Assembly (NCBI RefSeq): GCF_004117855.1
Contig: NZ_QWBW01000006.1
Span: 1 to 64,000 of the forward strand
Source: Modicisalibacter coralii
GTDB lineage: Bacteria > Pseudomonadota > Gammaproteobacteria > Pseudomonadales > Halomonadaceae
DNA: 64,000 nucleotides
Direction of reading: 5' to 3'
Within the stretch, counting starts at the first letter, position 1, and each line of letters begins with the position of its first letter. A program made the position numbers and the translations under genes. This document shows, one piece after another, positions 36,468 to 46,233 of this stretch. Under the pieces are notes generated by a model. It was not told the origin of the DNA, searched no databases, and worked only from the letters and a program-made list of their open reading frames with translations.

Positions 36468-37517
36468 ATGACCGACTGGAACGCCCATCTCGAGAGCCAC
36501 GGCGCTCGCCACGTCGACGCTCGCCACGTGAGTTTCGCGGACCCGGCGCAGGTGCGCGAGGCCCTGGAGAAAACCGTCCTGCAACCGCTGGTCCACTTGG
36601 CGATCCTCGAGATTCGCGGCAGCGATGCCGAGCGCTTCCTGCAGGGGCAGACCAGCGCACAGCTCACCCTGGCCGACGGCGACTTCGCCGCACCCACCAG
36701 CTTCTGCACGCCCAAGGGACGCATGCTGGCCAACGGCCAGTTGATGCGCCGCGAGGAAGGCTGCTACTGGCTGCTGCTGGACGCCGGGCTGGTCGAACCG
36801 CTGCGCGGGCACCTGGCCAAGTTCGCGCCCTTCTACAAGGTCGAACTCACGGCGCGTGACGATCTGGCGATCATCGGCCTGACCGGTCACGCTGCCCCGG
36901 CGCTGGTCGAGGCCCGCTTCGATGTGACGCCACCGACCACCTGGCGGCAAGCGACCGTGGACGACGGCGTGATCGCGCGCCATCCCGGCAATCTGCCACG
37001 CCTGCTGCTCTGCCTCACCACGCCGGCGGCGATCGACGCCTGGGATGCCCTGGCGCACGACGCCACGCCGGTCGGCAACGACGTCTGGCAGTGGCAGGAC
37101 ATCCAGGCCGGTCTCGCCTGGCTGGACGCCAGCCTGCAGGACAGCTACCTGCCGCAGATGTTCAATTGGGAAGCGCTGGGCGGCGTGAGCTTCAAGAAGG
37201 GCTGCTACACCGGCCAGGAGGTCGTCGCCCGCGCCCACTTCCGCGGTCAGGTCAAGAAACGCCTGGTACGCGCCCGGCTCGAGGGCGCCAGCCTGCCGGG
37301 GATCGGCGACGCGGTGATCGACGCCGAGGGCAAGGCACGCGGCGAGGTCGTCGCGGCGGCGCTCGACGGCCAAGGCCAGGCCGAGATCCTCGCGGTACTG
37401 ACCACCCGCGAGAGCGCCGAGCCGTTGACGGTCGGCGAGCAGCGCCTCGAACGCCTCGAACTGCCCTACCCGGTGGAACGCCTCGACCCCGAGGCCATGG
37501 CGGTCGGCAGCCCCTGA
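36468..37517 (+). CDS. ygfZ: Folate-dependent Fe-S/tRNA-modification factor YgfZ
   Basis: A GcvT-like folate-binding protein of 349 residues that supports certain Fe-S enzymes such as MiaB. The family signature KGCYTGQEVVAR with its essential Cys246 lies at 244-255. FLQGQTSAQLTLADGDFAAP near 57 and CTPKGRMLANGQLMRREEGC near 80 are also typical. AAGGGAG lies before the ATG at 36468; the frame extends upstream without homology. It is divergent from the HMA-like gene and converges with tatD across 23 nt. Confidence 0.92.
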   Translation: MTDWNAHLESHGARHVDARHVSFADPAQVREALEKTVLQPLVHLAILEIRGSDAERFLQGQTSAQLTLADGDFAAPTSFCTPKGRMLANGQLMRREEGCYWLLLDAGLVEPLRGHLAKFAPFYKVELTARDDLAIIGLTGHAAPALVEARFDVTPPTTWRQATVDDGVIARHPGNLPRLLLCLTTPAAIDAWDALAHDATPVGNDVWQWQDIQAGLAWLDASLQDSYLPQMFNWEALGGVSFKKGCYTGQEVVARAHFRGQVKKRLVRARLEGASLPGIGDAVIDAEGKARGEVVAAALDGQGQAEILAVLTTRESAEPLTVGEQRLERLELPYPVERLDPEAMAVGSP

Positions 37518-37540
37518 CGGCTAGCGGCTCGGCCACCGCA

Positions 37541-38317
37541 TCACGACGATGGCCCATCGGCGAGACCGAACAGCCGGCGGGCGTTGGTCGTACTATGTTC
37601 GGCGATCGCCGCCATCGTCTGGTCGCGTAACCCGGCCACCCGTTCGGCAATGTCAGCGATTCGCGCCGGCTCGTTACGCTGGCCCTGGAAGCCGCACAGC
37701 GGCATGTCGGGGCTGTCGGTCTCCAGCAGGTAACCGTCGTCCGGCAAGGCGGCCACGGCGCGATGCAGGCGCTTGGCCCGCGGGAAGGTCGTCGCCCCGC
37801 CCAGGCCCAGGACGAACCCCAGATCGAGAAACGCGCGGGCCTGTTCGGGGCTGCCGGAGAAGGCGTGGATCAGCCCCCCGGCCGGTGGCGCCAGCTGGCG
37901 CAGCCGCTTGGTCAGCGTGTCGTTGCACTGCACGCAGTGGATCACCAGGGGCAGGTGCCGCGCCTTGGCCAGGCGCACCTGGGCATCGAACAGCCGCCAC
38001 TGGGCGTCCAGGCTGTCCGCGAAACGCGCATCGATACCGCACTCGCCCAGCGCCACCACCTCGGGTTGCGCATCGAGGGCCCGCGCCAGCGCTTCCACGT
38101 CCGCCTCGCCGTGGCGATCCATGAAATAGGGATGCAATCCCAGGCAGGCACTGACGTCGTCGCGCCGCCCCAGCGCCAGCACGGCGTCCCAGGCGGCCCG
38201 CGTGGTCCCCGGCACCACGAAATGACCGACGCCGGCCTCGCGGGCCCGCGCGAAGACCGCCTCACGGTCGTCGTCGAAGGCGGAAAAGTCGAGATGGCAA
38301 TGGGCGTCGATCAGCAT
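37541..38317 (-). CDS. TatD-family metal-dependent hydrolase
   Basis: A 258-residue TIM-barrel hydrolase. Metal ligands are visible in MLIDAHCHLDF, LGECGIDARF, VIHCVQCND, LIHAFSGSPEQARAFL and ETDSPDMPL. Relatives act as 3'-5' DNA exonucleases or D-Tyr-tRNA-like deacylases; the match is nearer to YjjV than to TatD itself. GGGAGAATGC lies before the ATG. It follows mscL by 40 nt in the same direction. Confidence 0.88.
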   Translation of the reverse strand: MLIDAHCHLDFSAFDDDREAVFARAREAGVGHFVVPGTTRAAWDAVLALGRRDDVSACLGLHPYFMDRHGEADVEALARALDAQPEVVALGECGIDARFADSLDAQWRLFDAQVRLAKARHLPLVIHCVQCNDTLTKRLRQLAPPAGGLIHAFSGSPEQARAFLDLGFVLGLGGATTFPRAKRLHRAVAALPDDGYLLETDSPDMPLCGFQGQRNEPARIADIAERVAGLRDQTMAAIAEHSTTNARRLFGLADGPSS

Positions 38318-38357
38318 GCATTCTCCCGTCTCGGACGCATCTGCCGTTCCAAGCAGT

Positions 38358-38834
38358 CTAGGCAGCGGTGTCCTTCAGGTGCGAGGTGCAGGCCGGGCAG
38401 CGCGTCGCCTCGAGCGGGATCTTGGACACGCAGTAGGGACAGGTCTTGACGGTCGGCGCGGCCGGCTCCGGCTCGTGATGCAGGTTCTTGAGCCGGTTGA
38501 TGTTGCGGATCAGCACGAAGGTGGCGAAGGCCACGATCAGAAACGACAGCGTGGCGTTGATGAACAGCCCGTAGTTGAGCGTCACGGCGCCCGCAGCCTG
38601 GGCCTGCTCGAGGGTGTGATAGGGCCCTTCGCCGCTGCCCGCGCGCAGCACCCAGAACTGATTGGTGAAGTTCACGCCGCCGGTGATCAGCCCGATCAGT
38701 GGCGTGAAGATGTCCTTGACCAGGCTGTTGACGATGGCGGTGAAGGCGGCGCCGATGATGATCCCCACCGCCATGTCGACGACATTGCCCTTGACCGCGA
38801 ATTCGCGGAATTCCTTGAGAAACCGAGATGCCAT
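38358..38834 (-). CDS. mscL: Large-conductance mechanosensitive channel MscL with zinc ribbon
   Basis: Emergency osmotic release channel of the inner membrane. The 158-residue protein begins [22 protein letters not shown]1 (about 18-44, [20 protein letters not shown]) and TM2 (about 88-110) are clear. After the cytoplasmic helix (NINRLKN) comes a four-Cys zinc ribbon, Cys132, 135, 146 and 149 (CPYC and CPAC). E. coli MscL lacks this ribbon, though other bacterial MscL proteins carry one. It lies between prfC and tatD. Such a channel suits an organism facing salinity drops. Confidence 0.94.
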   Translation of the reverse strand: MASRFLKEFREFAVKGNVVDMAVGIIIGAAFTAIVNSLVKDIFTPLIGLITGGVNFTNQFWVLRAGSGEGPYHTLEQAQAAGAVTLNYGLFINATLSFLIVAFATFVLIRNINRLKNLHHEPEPAAPTVKTCPYCVSKIPLEATRCPACTSHLKDTAA

Positions 38835-38917
38835 GTCCGCTTCCCTCGATCCGGGGAGCGACGAGGGTCGCTCCTCGAACGCAAGATGTGCCATCACCCG
38901 GCTTCGGGCAAGTCGTT

Positions 38918-40507
38918 TCAGTGCTCGCGGGTGGCGTTGAAGCGTACCTCCGGCCAGCGTTCCTGGGTCATCTGCAGATTGACCCGGGTCGGTGCCAGGT
39001 AGGTCAGGTAGCCGCCCCCGTCGAGCGCCAGGTTGGTGCTCGCCTTGCGCCGGAATTCGTCGAGCTTCCTGGCGTCGTCGCAATACACCCAGCGGGCGGT
39101 CTGGACGTTGACGCCCTCATAGATGCAGTCGACCTTGTACTCCTCCTTGAGGCGATGGGCGACCACGTCGAACTGCAGCGCCCCGACCGCGCCGACGATC
39201 AGGTCATTGTTGTCCAGCGGCATGAACACCTGGGTGGCGCCCTCCTCGGAGAGCTGCTGCAGGCCCTTCTGGAGTTGTTTCATCTTCAGCGGATCGCGCA
39301 GGCGCACGCGCTTGAACAGCTCCGGCGCGAAGTGCGGGATGCCGGTGAAGCGCATGTCCTCGCCGACGGTGAAGGTGTCGCCGATCTGGATCGTGCCGTG
39401 GTTGTGCAGACCGATGATGTCGCCCGGCCAGGCCTGCTCGACGTGGGCTCGATCCGAGGCCATGAAGGTCAGGGCGTCGGCGATCTTGACGTCCTTGCCG
39501 ATGCGCACATGGCGCATCTTCATGTTCTTCTCGTACTTGCCCGAGCAGACGCGCAGGAAGGCGACCCGGTCGCGGTGCTTGGGATCCATGTTGGCCTGGA
39601 TCTTGAAGACGAAGCCGGAGAACTGGCCGTCACTGGCCTCCACCTCGCGGGCGTCGGTCTCCCGGGGCTGCGGCATGGGGGCATACTCGACGAAGCCGTC
39701 GAGCATCTCGCGCACGCCGAAGTTGCCCATCGCGGTACCGAAGTAGACCGGCGTCAGCTCGCCGCGCCGGTAGGCCTCGAGGTCGAATTCGTGGGAGGCG
39801 CCGCGTACCAGCTCGACCTCCATGCGCAGTTCCTCGGCCTGATCGGCGCCCAGCACCTCGTCGACCTCGGCGCTGTCGAGGCCCTCGATGCGCACGTCGT
39901 CGGGAATGCGGTTGCCCTGACCCTGCTTGTAGAGATGGATGACGTCGTCGTAGAGGTGGTAGACGCCCCTGAAGTGACGGCCCATGCCGATCGGCCAGGT
40001 CATCGGCGCGCACTGGATGTTGAGCACCGTCTCGACCTCGTCCATCACCTCGATGGGATCGCGGATGTCGCGATCCATCTTGTTGATGAAGGTGAGGATC
40101 GGGGTGGTGCGCAGCCGGCACACTTCCATCAGCTTGATGGTGCGATCCTCGACGCCCTTGGCGCCGTCGATCACCATCAGCGCCGAATCCACCGCGGTCA
40201 GCGTGCGGTAGGTGTCCTCGGAGAAGTCCTCGTGCCCCGGGGTATCGAGCAGGTTGACGATGCGCCCCTTGTAGGGGAACTGCATCACCGAGGTGGTCAC
40301 CGAGATGCCGCGCTCCTGCTCCATCTTCATCCAGTCGGAGGTGGCATGGCGATCGTTGCGCTTGCTCTTCACCGAACCGGCGAGCTGGATGGCGTTGCCG
40401 AACAGCAGCAGCTTCTCGGTGATGGTGGTCTTCCCCGCGTCGGGGTGCGAGATGATCGCGAAAGTCCTGCGCAGCTCGGCTTCGCGAGCGGTCTGGGTGT
40501 CTGACAT
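38918..40507 (-). CDS. prfC: Peptide chain release factor 3
   Basis: GTPase that recycles RF1/RF2 after termination. At 529 residues it has exactly the E. coli length. The G1 motif [16 protein letters not shown]2/G3 segments ([26 protein letters not shown]) and G4 [12 protein letters not shown] are all present. The frame extends upstream without homology; ATG at 40507 matches the family start [20 protein letters not shown]. It is divergent from the histidine-kinase gene across 194 bp. Confidence 0.96.
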   Translation of the reverse strand: MSDTQTAREAELRRTFAIISHPDAGKTTITEKLLLFGNAIQLAGSVKSKRNDRHATSDWMKMEQERGISVTTSVMQFPYKGRIVNLLDTPGHEDFSEDTYRTLTAVDSALMVIDGAKGVEDRTIKLMEVCRLRTTPILTFINKMDRDIRDPIEVMDEVETVLNIQCAPMTWPIGMGRHFRGVYHLYDDVIHLYKQGQGNRIPDDVRIEGLDSAEVDEVLGADQAEELRMEVELVRGASHEFDLEAYRRGELTPVYFGTAMGNFGVREMLDGFVEYAPMPQPRETDAREVEASDGQFSGFVFKIQANMDPKHRDRVAFLRVCSGKYEKNMKMRHVRIGKDVKIADALTFMASDRAHVEQAWPGDIIGLHNHGTIQIGDTFTVGEDMRFTGIPHFAPELFKRVRLRDPLKMKQLQKGLQQLSEEGATQVFMPLDNNDLIVGAVGALQFDVVAHRLKEEYKVDCIYEGVNVQTARWVYCDDARKLDEFRRKASTNLALDGGGYLTYLAPTRVNLQMTQERWPEVRFNATREH

Positions 40508-40701
40508 CGAATGGTCGTCGTCTCGTTGCCCACCCGGTCGGCCAAGCGAGGCTTCGCGGTCGGGCGGATGGGCGTGCGTGAATCGAAGGCCGCCAATTCT
40601 ACGGCCTCGCGGGCACGAGTTGTAGCCCGGGCGGCCGCCACGGCCGCTGAGACCGTCGCCGTCTTCGGTTATCATGCCCCCAGCCTGACCTCGGAGCCGC
40701 C

Positions 40702-41979
40702 ATGCCACAGCCCACGCCCCTGCCCTTGCCCCTGTCGACCCCCAACCGCAATCTGGTGCGGTTGACCTTCGTGCGCGGGATCACCTGGACCGGTTTTCTC
40801 GCCGCGATCATCTTCGGCATCGAGGTGCTGGGTTTCCAGTTGCGCGTGGTGCCGGTGATCAGCGTGATCATCGCCATGGGCTTCATCAACATCGCCTCCT
40901 GGTGGCGCCTGGGCCGCCCGCGGGCGGTGACCGACGTCGAATACCTGCTGCACCTGCTCGCCGACATCGCCGGGCTGTCGTTGCTGTTCTTCTATACCGG
41001 CGGTTCGACCAACCCCTTCATCACCTACTACCTGGTGCCGGTGACCATCGCCGCCGCGACCCTGCCCTGGCTCTACGCCTGGATCATCGCCAGCGCGGCG
41101 ATGGCCGCCTACACCTTCCTGATGCTGTTCTACGACCCGGTGCCCCAGCTCAGTCACGGCATGATCGGGCCCGGCATCAGCCTGCACGTGCTGGGCATGT
41201 GGCTCAATTTCGGCCTCTCGGCGGGGCTGGTCACCTACTTCATCTTCAAGATGGCGCACGCCCTGCGCCGGCGGGACATCTCGCTGTCGCGCACCCGCGA
41301 GGCGGCCCTGCGCAACGAGCAGGTGCTGGCGGTGGCCACCCAGGCCGCCGGCACCGCCCACGAACTGGGCACCCCGCTGTCGACCATGGCGGTGCTGCTC
41401 AAGGAGATGCGTCAGGATGTGGCCGGCCAGCCGACCCTCGAGGCCGACATCGACCTGCTGCGCCAGCAGGTCGATACCTGCAAGTCGCGCCTGCAGAACC
41501 TGGTCGCCAATGCCGACCGGCGGCGGCTCGCCGAGCCCAGCTCGCGCCCCGCCCAGGCCTGGCTCGAGGGAGTGATCCAGCGCTGGCTGGTACTGCGCCC
41601 GGACGTCACCCATCAGATCGAGATCCTCGGCAAGCGCGGCACGCCGATACTGGCGGTCGACTCCACCCTCGAGCAGGCGCTGATGAACCTGCTCAACAAC
41701 GCCGCCGACGCCAACCCCGAGGGCATCGTCATCAGCCTCGACTGGAACAACGACGAGGTGATCATCGACATCCGCGACCACGGCCCCGGCGTGGCGATGT
41801 CGATCGCCGACCAGCTCGGCGAGACCTTCATTTCGACCAAGAGCAAGGGCATGGGCATCGGCCTGTTCCTGACCCACGCCACCATCAACCGTTTCGGCGG
41901 CGGCGTGAGCCTTTACAATCACGAAGAGGGCGGCACCCTGACCGAAGTCAAGCTGCCCCGGCTGATCGCCGGCGAATGA
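40702..41979 (+). CDS. roxS: Redox sensor histidine kinase, RegB/PrrB/RoxS type
   Basis: A 425-residue membrane kinase with about six membrane segments (about 22-182), an H-box [20 protein letters not shown] with phospho-acceptor His220, and an ATPase domain with [19 protein letters not shown] and [20 protein letters not shown]. The loop GGSTNPF at 100-106 matches the quinone-sensing GG-NPF loop of RegB, and Cys260 in [10 protein letters not shown] is in the place of the RegB redox cysteine. It probably adjusts respiration or energy metabolism to redox state; targets are unknown. GGAG precedes the ATG. The response regulator follows 34 nt later. Confidence 0.9.
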   Translation: MPQPTPLPLPLSTPNRNLVRLTFVRGITWTGFLAAIIFGIEVLGFQLRVVPVISVIIAMGFINIASWWRLGRPRAVTDVEYLLHLLADIAGLSLLFFYTGGSTNPFITYYLVPVTIAAATLPWLYAWIIASAAMAAYTFLMLFYDPVPQLSHGMIGPGISLHVLGMWLNFGLSAGLVTYFIFKMAHALRRRDISLSRTREAALRNEQVLAVATQAAGTAHELGTPLSTMAVLLKEMRQDVAGQPTLEADIDLLRQQVDTCKSRLQNLVANADRRRLAEPSSRPAQAWLEGVIQRWLVLRPDVTHQIEILGKRGTPILAVDSTLEQALMNLLNNAADANPEGIVISLDWNNDEVIIDIRDHGPGVAMSIADQLGETFISTKSKGMGIGLFLTHATINRFGGGVSLYNHEEGGTLTEVKLPRLIAGE

Positions 41980-42013
41980 CGCGGCCATCGACCATCCACG
42001 AGGGGAAGACGCT

Positions 42014-42550
42014 ATGCCCACACCGGAACGCCTGCTGATCGTCGACGACGACGAGATGTTCTGCCATGTCATGGAGCGCGCGCTGAGCCGTCGCGGCTAC
42101 GAAGTGCTCATCGCCGCGGACGAGGAACAGGCCCTCGCCCTGGCGCGTCGCTCGCCGCCCGACCTGGCGACGCTGGACCTCAAGCTGGAACACTCCTCGG
42201 GACTCAAGCTGCTGCCCGACCTGCTGGCGATCGTGCCGGACTGCCGCGTGGTGGTCCTGACCGGCTATTCGAGCATCGCCACCGCCGTGGAGGCGATCAA
42301 GCTCGGCGCGGTCAACTATCTGTGCAAGCCGGTCGACGCCGACGAGGTACTCGCCGCCTTCGATCGCGACGGCGGCGACCCCGACATCGATATCGCCGAC
42401 AACCCGCCGTCGATCAACCGCGTGACTTGGGAGCACATCCAGAAGGTTCTGCAGGAGCACGACGGCAACATCTCCGCCACCGCCCGGGCGCTGGGCATGC
42501 ACCGCCGGACCCTGCAACGCAAGCTGCAGAAGCGCCCGGTAAGGCGCTGA
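42014..42550 (+). CDS. roxR: Response regulator, RegA/PrrA/RoxR type
   Basis: A 178-residue two-domain regulator. The receiver domain has the acidic pocket DDDE (11-14), phospho-acceptor Asp55 (TLDLKLE), Thr/Ser in VLTGYSS and Lys in LCKPVDADE. The C-terminal DNA-binding domain is a compact Fis-type HTH, ISATARALGMHRRTLQRKLQ, highly conserved in this subfamily. It is the cognate partner of the kinase gene just upstream. GAGGGGAAG precedes the ATG. Confidence 0.92.
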   Translation: MPTPERLLIVDDDEMFCHVMERALSRRGYEVLIAADEEQALALARRSPPDLATLDLKLEHSSGLKLLPDLLAIVPDCRVVVLTGYSSIATAVEAIKLGAVNYLCKPVDADEVLAAFDRDGGDPDIDIADNPPSINRVTWEHIQKVLQEHDGNISATARALGMHRRTLQRKLQKRPVRR

Positions 42551-42639
42551 TCGCGCGCCCGCACCGGCTGGGGCCAGCGGCGCGGCGATGCTAGACTGAG
42601 AGGCCTTCACGCTACCCCACTCTGCATCCAGGAGGCCCA

Positions 42640-43464
42640 ATGCAGCTTGCCGAGCGGCTCGCCATCGCGACACGGATCGCCGAAGAGGCCGGGCAAGAGA
42701 TCCGCCAGGCCCGCGAGCGTCAGAACTTCGAGCAGCGCTACAAGAAAGGCAGCGAGCTGGTGACCGATGCCGACGTCGCCGTCGACCGCCTGATCGGTGA
42801 ACGCCTCGAGGCACACTTTCCCGGCGAGACGCGGCTCAGCGAGGAGCTCGCCCCCGACCGCGAGACGCTCGGCCAGGGCGGCCCGCTGTGGGTCGTCGAC
42901 CCCATCGACGGCACGGTCAACTTCGCCCGTGGCCTGCCGCATGTCGCGGTGTCGATCGCCTGGGCGCTCGACGGCAAGGTCCAGATCGGTGTCGTCCACG
43001 CCCCCTTTCTCGACGAGACCTTCACGGCGATCCGCGGCGACGGGGCCCAACGCAACGGACAGCGCATCCGCGCCAGCCTGGCCAGCAAGCTCGAGCGCAG
43101 CGTGATCGCCACCGGCTTTCCCTATCGTCTCGACGGCCGCACGCCGCTGCTGCGACGGTTCGCGGCGGTCATGCAACAGTGTCAGGACGCGCGCCGCTGC
43201 GGCTCCGCCGCGCTCGACCTGTGCAACGTGGCCAGCGGCCGGATCGACGCCTACTACGAGAGCGTCTCGCCGTGGGACTTCGCCGCCGGGTTGCTGATCG
43301 CCCGCGAGAGCGGCGCCCGCACCGGGCACGTCTATCCCTGCCCGACCGGCATCCCGGAGGAGCTCTACGGCGAACACATCGTCGCGGCCGCCCCGGACAT
43401 CTACGTCGCGCTACGCAAGCTGCTGCAGCGTGCCGACGAGGACCCGCAGGCCGCCACGCGCTGA
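42640..43464 (+). CDS. Inositol-monophosphatase family protein
   Basis: A 274-residue Mg-dependent phosphatase. Visible are the metal-binding Glu pair in RLSEELAPD, the motif WVVDPIDGTVNFARGLPHVA and the C-terminal WDFAAGLLIARESGA. The early segment KKGSELVTDADVAVD is typical of SuhB/IMPase rather than of CysQ, but this protein lacks the SuhB-specific N-terminus, so I leave the symbol empty. Substrates may be inositol phosphates, histidinol phosphate or others. AGGAGG precedes the ATG. Confidence 0.85.
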   Translation: MQLAERLAIATRIAEEAGQEIRQARERQNFEQRYKKGSELVTDADVAVDRLIGERLEAHFPGETRLSEELAPDRETLGQGGPLWVVDPIDGTVNFARGLPHVAVSIAWALDGKVQIGVVHAPFLDETFTAIRGDGAQRNGQRIRASLASKLERSVIATGFPYRLDGRTPLLRRFAAVMQQCQDARRCGSAALDLCNVASGRIDAYYESVSPWDFAAGLLIARESGARTGHVYPCPTGIPEELYGEHIVAAAPDIYVALRKLLQRADEDPQAATR

Positions 43465-43597
43465 GCCACATCCTATAGCAGCCCGCAATGGCCCGCGTAG
43501 CCAGACTCTATTGGCGCCCGGGGTCGGATTGCGGAACAATGGGCGCAACGTCGCCGTTGACCGCCAACGAATTCAGGTTTCACCGACAGGAGATTGC

Positions 43598-43873
43598 ATG
43601 CTTACCGTCATCTTCGGACGTCCCGGTTGCCCGTTCTGCGTTCGCGCCAAGGAGCTCGCCGACCAGCTGAGCAACCTGCGCGACGACTTCAGCTACAAGT
43701 ACATCGACATCCACGAGGAAGGCATCACCAAGGCCGACATGGAGAAGACCATCGGCAAGCCGGTGGAAACCGTGCCGCAGATCTTCGTCGACCAGACCCA
43801 CATCGGCGGCTTCACCGAGTTCGACCAGTACGTTCGCGACAACCAATTGATGCCCGAATCGCCGGTCAACTGA
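43598..43873 (+). CDS. grxA: Glutaredoxin 1 (GrxA family)
   Basis: A 91-residue glutathione-dependent dithiol reductase. The active site CPFC is at 11-14 in IFGRPGCPFCVRAKELADQL; KYIDIHEEGITKADMEKTIG and VETVPQIFVDQTHIGGFTEF follow, aligning along the entire length with E. coli Grx1 (which has CPYC). It would reduce ribonucleotide reductase and protein mixed disulfides. CAGGAG lies before the ATG. A hairpin at 43894-43916 probably ends the transcript. Confidence 0.93.
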   Translation: MLTVIFGRPGCPFCVRAKELADQLSNLRDDFSYKYIDIHEEGITKADMEKTIGKPVETVPQIFVDQTHIGGFTEFDQYVRDNQLMPESPVN

Positions 43874-43893
43874 CCGCCATCGGCAATACCGCA

Positions 43894-43916
43894 ACGCCGG
43901 CCCCCAGGGCCGGCGT
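43894..43916 (+). terminator. Hairpin after grxA
   Basis: ACGCCGGCCC (43894-43903) and GGGCCGGCGT (43907-43916) form a perfect 10-bp stem around CCA, 21 nt after the grxA stop. No T-tract follows. Position supports termination, possibly Rho-assisted. Confidence 0.55.
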
Positions 43917-44028
43917 CTGCGTTGGCACCCACGGGCTGATGCAGATCAAGGGTCTCGCAATGCCGCTGGCGCCGGTTCCGGCCCCGGCCTAAAGTCGGAT
44001 GATCCTCGTCCTGCCAGGAGGCCAGCCC

Positions 44029-44976
44029 ATGGCACCCGAAACGCCCCCGAGCCCTGCCGGCGTCGCCGATCGCCACCGCCAGTTGATCGAGGCGACCCGC
44101 GGTTATCCGGCAATCCGCACCGCGGTGGTCCACCCCTGCGACGCCCCCTCGCTGGGCGGCGCCCTGGCCGCCTGGCACCAAGGCCTGATCGAACCGCTGC
44201 TGGTCGGCCCGCGCACGCGAATCGAGAGCACCGCCGAGGCCCTCGGCGAGTCGCTGGCGGGCCTGACCATCGTCGACACGCCGCACAGCCATGCCTCGGC
44301 GGAGACGGCCGTGGCGCTGGCCGCCAAGGACGACGCCCGCGCGCTGATGAAGGGCGCGCTGCACACCGATGAACTGATGAGTGCCGTCCTCGCCCACGAG
44401 GCCGGTCTGCGTACCGAGCGCCAGATGAGCCACATCTACGCCCTCGACGTCGCCAGCTACCCGCGCCCGTTGCTGATCACCGACGGCGCCCTGCATATCC
44501 AGCCCGACCTCGCCGCCAAGCGCGACATCATCCAGAACGCCATCGAGCTCGCCCACGCCCTGGGGCTCGCCCGCCCGCGCGTGGCGATCCTCTCGGCGGT
44601 GGAGACCGTCAACCCCCGCATCCCCTCGACCGTGGAGGCCGCGGCATTGTGCAAGATGAGCCAGCGCGGCCAGATCAGCGGCGGCGATCTCGACGGCCCT
44701 CTGGCCATCGACAACGCTGTGTCGGTCGAGGCCGCGCGCACCAAGGGGCTGACATCGGACGTCGCCGGCCAGGCCGACATCCTGGTGGCGCCCGATCTCG
44801 AGGCCGCCAACATGATCGCCAAGCTGCTCATCCACCTGGCCGACGCCCAGGCCGCCGGACTGGTCATGGGCGCCCGGGTGCCGATCATGCTCACCAGCCG
44901 TAGCGATGACATCGCCGCCCGCCTGGCTTCCGCGGCGCTGGCCTGCCTGGTCGTTCACCATGAGGCGACGCCATGA
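44029..44976 (+). CDS. Phosphate acyltransferase (short Pta/Ptb type)
   Basis: A 315-residue phosphate acetyl/butyryl-transferase consisting of the PTA_PTB domain alone, without the N-terminal regulatory part of E. coli Pta. TDGALHIQPDLAAKRDIIQN near 159, LSAVETVNPRIPSTVEAAAL and SGGDLDGPLAIDNAVS are the domain signatures. It would transfer an acyl group between CoA and phosphate. The ATG at 44029 has AGGAGG 7 nt upstream, better than an in-frame ATG 30 nt before. It overlaps the kinase gene by 4 nt (ATGA), so acyl-CoA to acyl-phosphate to acid plus ATP is one coupled unit. Chain-length preference unknown. Confidence 0.88.
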   Translation: MAPETPPSPAGVADRHRQLIEATRGYPAIRTAVVHPCDAPSLGGALAAWHQGLIEPLLVGPRTRIESTAEALGESLAGLTIVDTPHSHASAETAVALAAKDDARALMKGALHTDELMSAVLAHEAGLRTERQMSHIYALDVASYPRPLLITDGALHIQPDLAAKRDIIQNAIELAHALGLARPRVAILSAVETVNPRIPSTVEAAALCKMSQRGQISGGDLDGPLAIDNAVSVEAARTKGLTSDVAGQADILVAPDLEAANMIAKLLIHLADAQAAGLVMGARVPIMLTSRSDDIAARLASAALACLVVHHEATP

Positions 44977-46148
44977 GCCGCTCCCCGATCCTGGTCATCA
45001 ACGCCGGCTCGTCATCGCTCAAGTTCGCCCTGTTCGACGCCGACGCGGCGCTGGCCCGGGGCCAGATCGAACGCATCAACGACGCGCCTCGACTCACGCT
45101 CGACACCGGTGAAGCCAGCGCGCACGCGTTCCGCGTCGAGGGCCGCGGGCACGAGGCGGTCGTCGCCCCGCTGCTCGACTGGGTCAACGCGGTGCTCGAG
45201 GGCACGCCGCTCACGGCGGTCGGCCATCGCGTCGTGCATGGCGGGCGCGACTTCGCCGCGCCCCGGCGCATCGATCGCGACGTGATCGAACGGCTCAAGG
45301 CGTTGATTCCGCTGGCCCCCCTGCATCAGCCCCACGCCCTGACGATCATCGAGCAGTTGCACGAACGCTGGCCGACACTGCCCCAGGTGGCCTGTTTCGA
45401 CACCGCCTTCCATCGTACCCAGCCCTGGGTCAATCAATGCTTTGCCCTGCCGCGACGGCTGACCGACGAGGGCATCCTGCGTTACGGCTTTCACGGGCTC
45501 TCCTACGCCCACACCGCGCGCCGGCTTCCCGAACGGCTCGGCGAGCGCGGCCGCGGGCGGGTGATCGTCGCTCACCTGGGCCATGGCTGCAGCCTGTGCG
45601 CCCTGCGCGACGGCCGAAGTCAGGCGACCTCGATGGGCTTCACCGCCCTGGACGGGCTGGTGATGGGCCGACGCGCCGGCAGTCTCGACCCCGGAGTCAT
45701 CCTCTACCTGATGCAATCCCGGGGCTGGAGCGCCGCCGAGGTCGAGCACATGCTCTATCACGACAGCGGGCTCTACGGCGTCTCGGGGATCTCCGACGAC
45801 ATGCGCGACCTGCTCGAGAGCCCGGCACCGCCGGCGAGAGAAGCGATCGAGTTGTTCGTGCAGCGCGTGATTCGCGAGACGGGAGCGCTCGTCGCCCTGC
45901 TCGGCGGACTGGATGCGCTGGTGTTCACCGCCGGTGTCGGCGAGCATGCCGCGCCGATCCGCCAGGCGATCTGCGCGGGCCTGGGCTGGCTGGGCGTGGA
46001 TATCGACGAAGCGGCCAATGCCCGTCATGCCGAACGCCTCGACCGTGGACGCGGACCGGCGGTCGCCATCATGGCGGCCGACGAGGAAGCCGAAATTCAG
46101 CGTTCAACGATCGACTGCCTCGACACCGGGTCGGCCGCCTCATGCTGA
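44973..46148 (+). CDS. ackA: Acetate kinase
   Basis: A 391-residue acetate/propionate-type kinase. Conserved residues are Asn in INAGSSSLKF, Arg in VGHRVVHGG, Asp in CFDTAFH, His in RYGFHGLSY, Arg in VMGRRAGSLDPG and Glu in ADEEAEIQ. The ATP-site loop usually reads HLGNG; here it is HLGHG, and GVGEH stands where GIGEN is usual. The gene overlaps the phosphate acyltransferase by 4 nt. Together they can make ATP from acyl-CoA or activate acetate. Confidence 0.9.
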   Translation: MSRSPILVINAGSSSLKFALFDADAALARGQIERINDAPRLTLDTGEASAHAFRVEGRGHEAVVAPLLDWVNAVLEGTPLTAVGHRVVHGGRDFAAPRRIDRDVIERLKALIPLAPLHQPHALTIIEQLHERWPTLPQVACFDTAFHRTQPWVNQCFALPRRLTDEGILRYGFHGLSYAHTARRLPERLGERGRGRVIVAHLGHGCSLCALRDGRSQATSMGFTALDGLVMGRRAGSLDPGVILYLMQSRGWSAAEVEHMLYHDSGLYGVSGISDDMRDLLESPAPPAREAIELFVQRVIRETGALVALLGGLDALVFTAGVGEHAAPIRQAICAGLGWLGVDIDEAANARHAERLDRGRGPAVAIMAADEEAEIQRSTIDCLDTGSAASC

Positions 46149-46233
46149 GCCCGGGACAGCCTCGCGGGCGTTGAAAGCTCTGCGACTCCCAGCACCTATA
46201 CTGGTCAAGGCACCGCCTGGGAGAGCACCGCCG

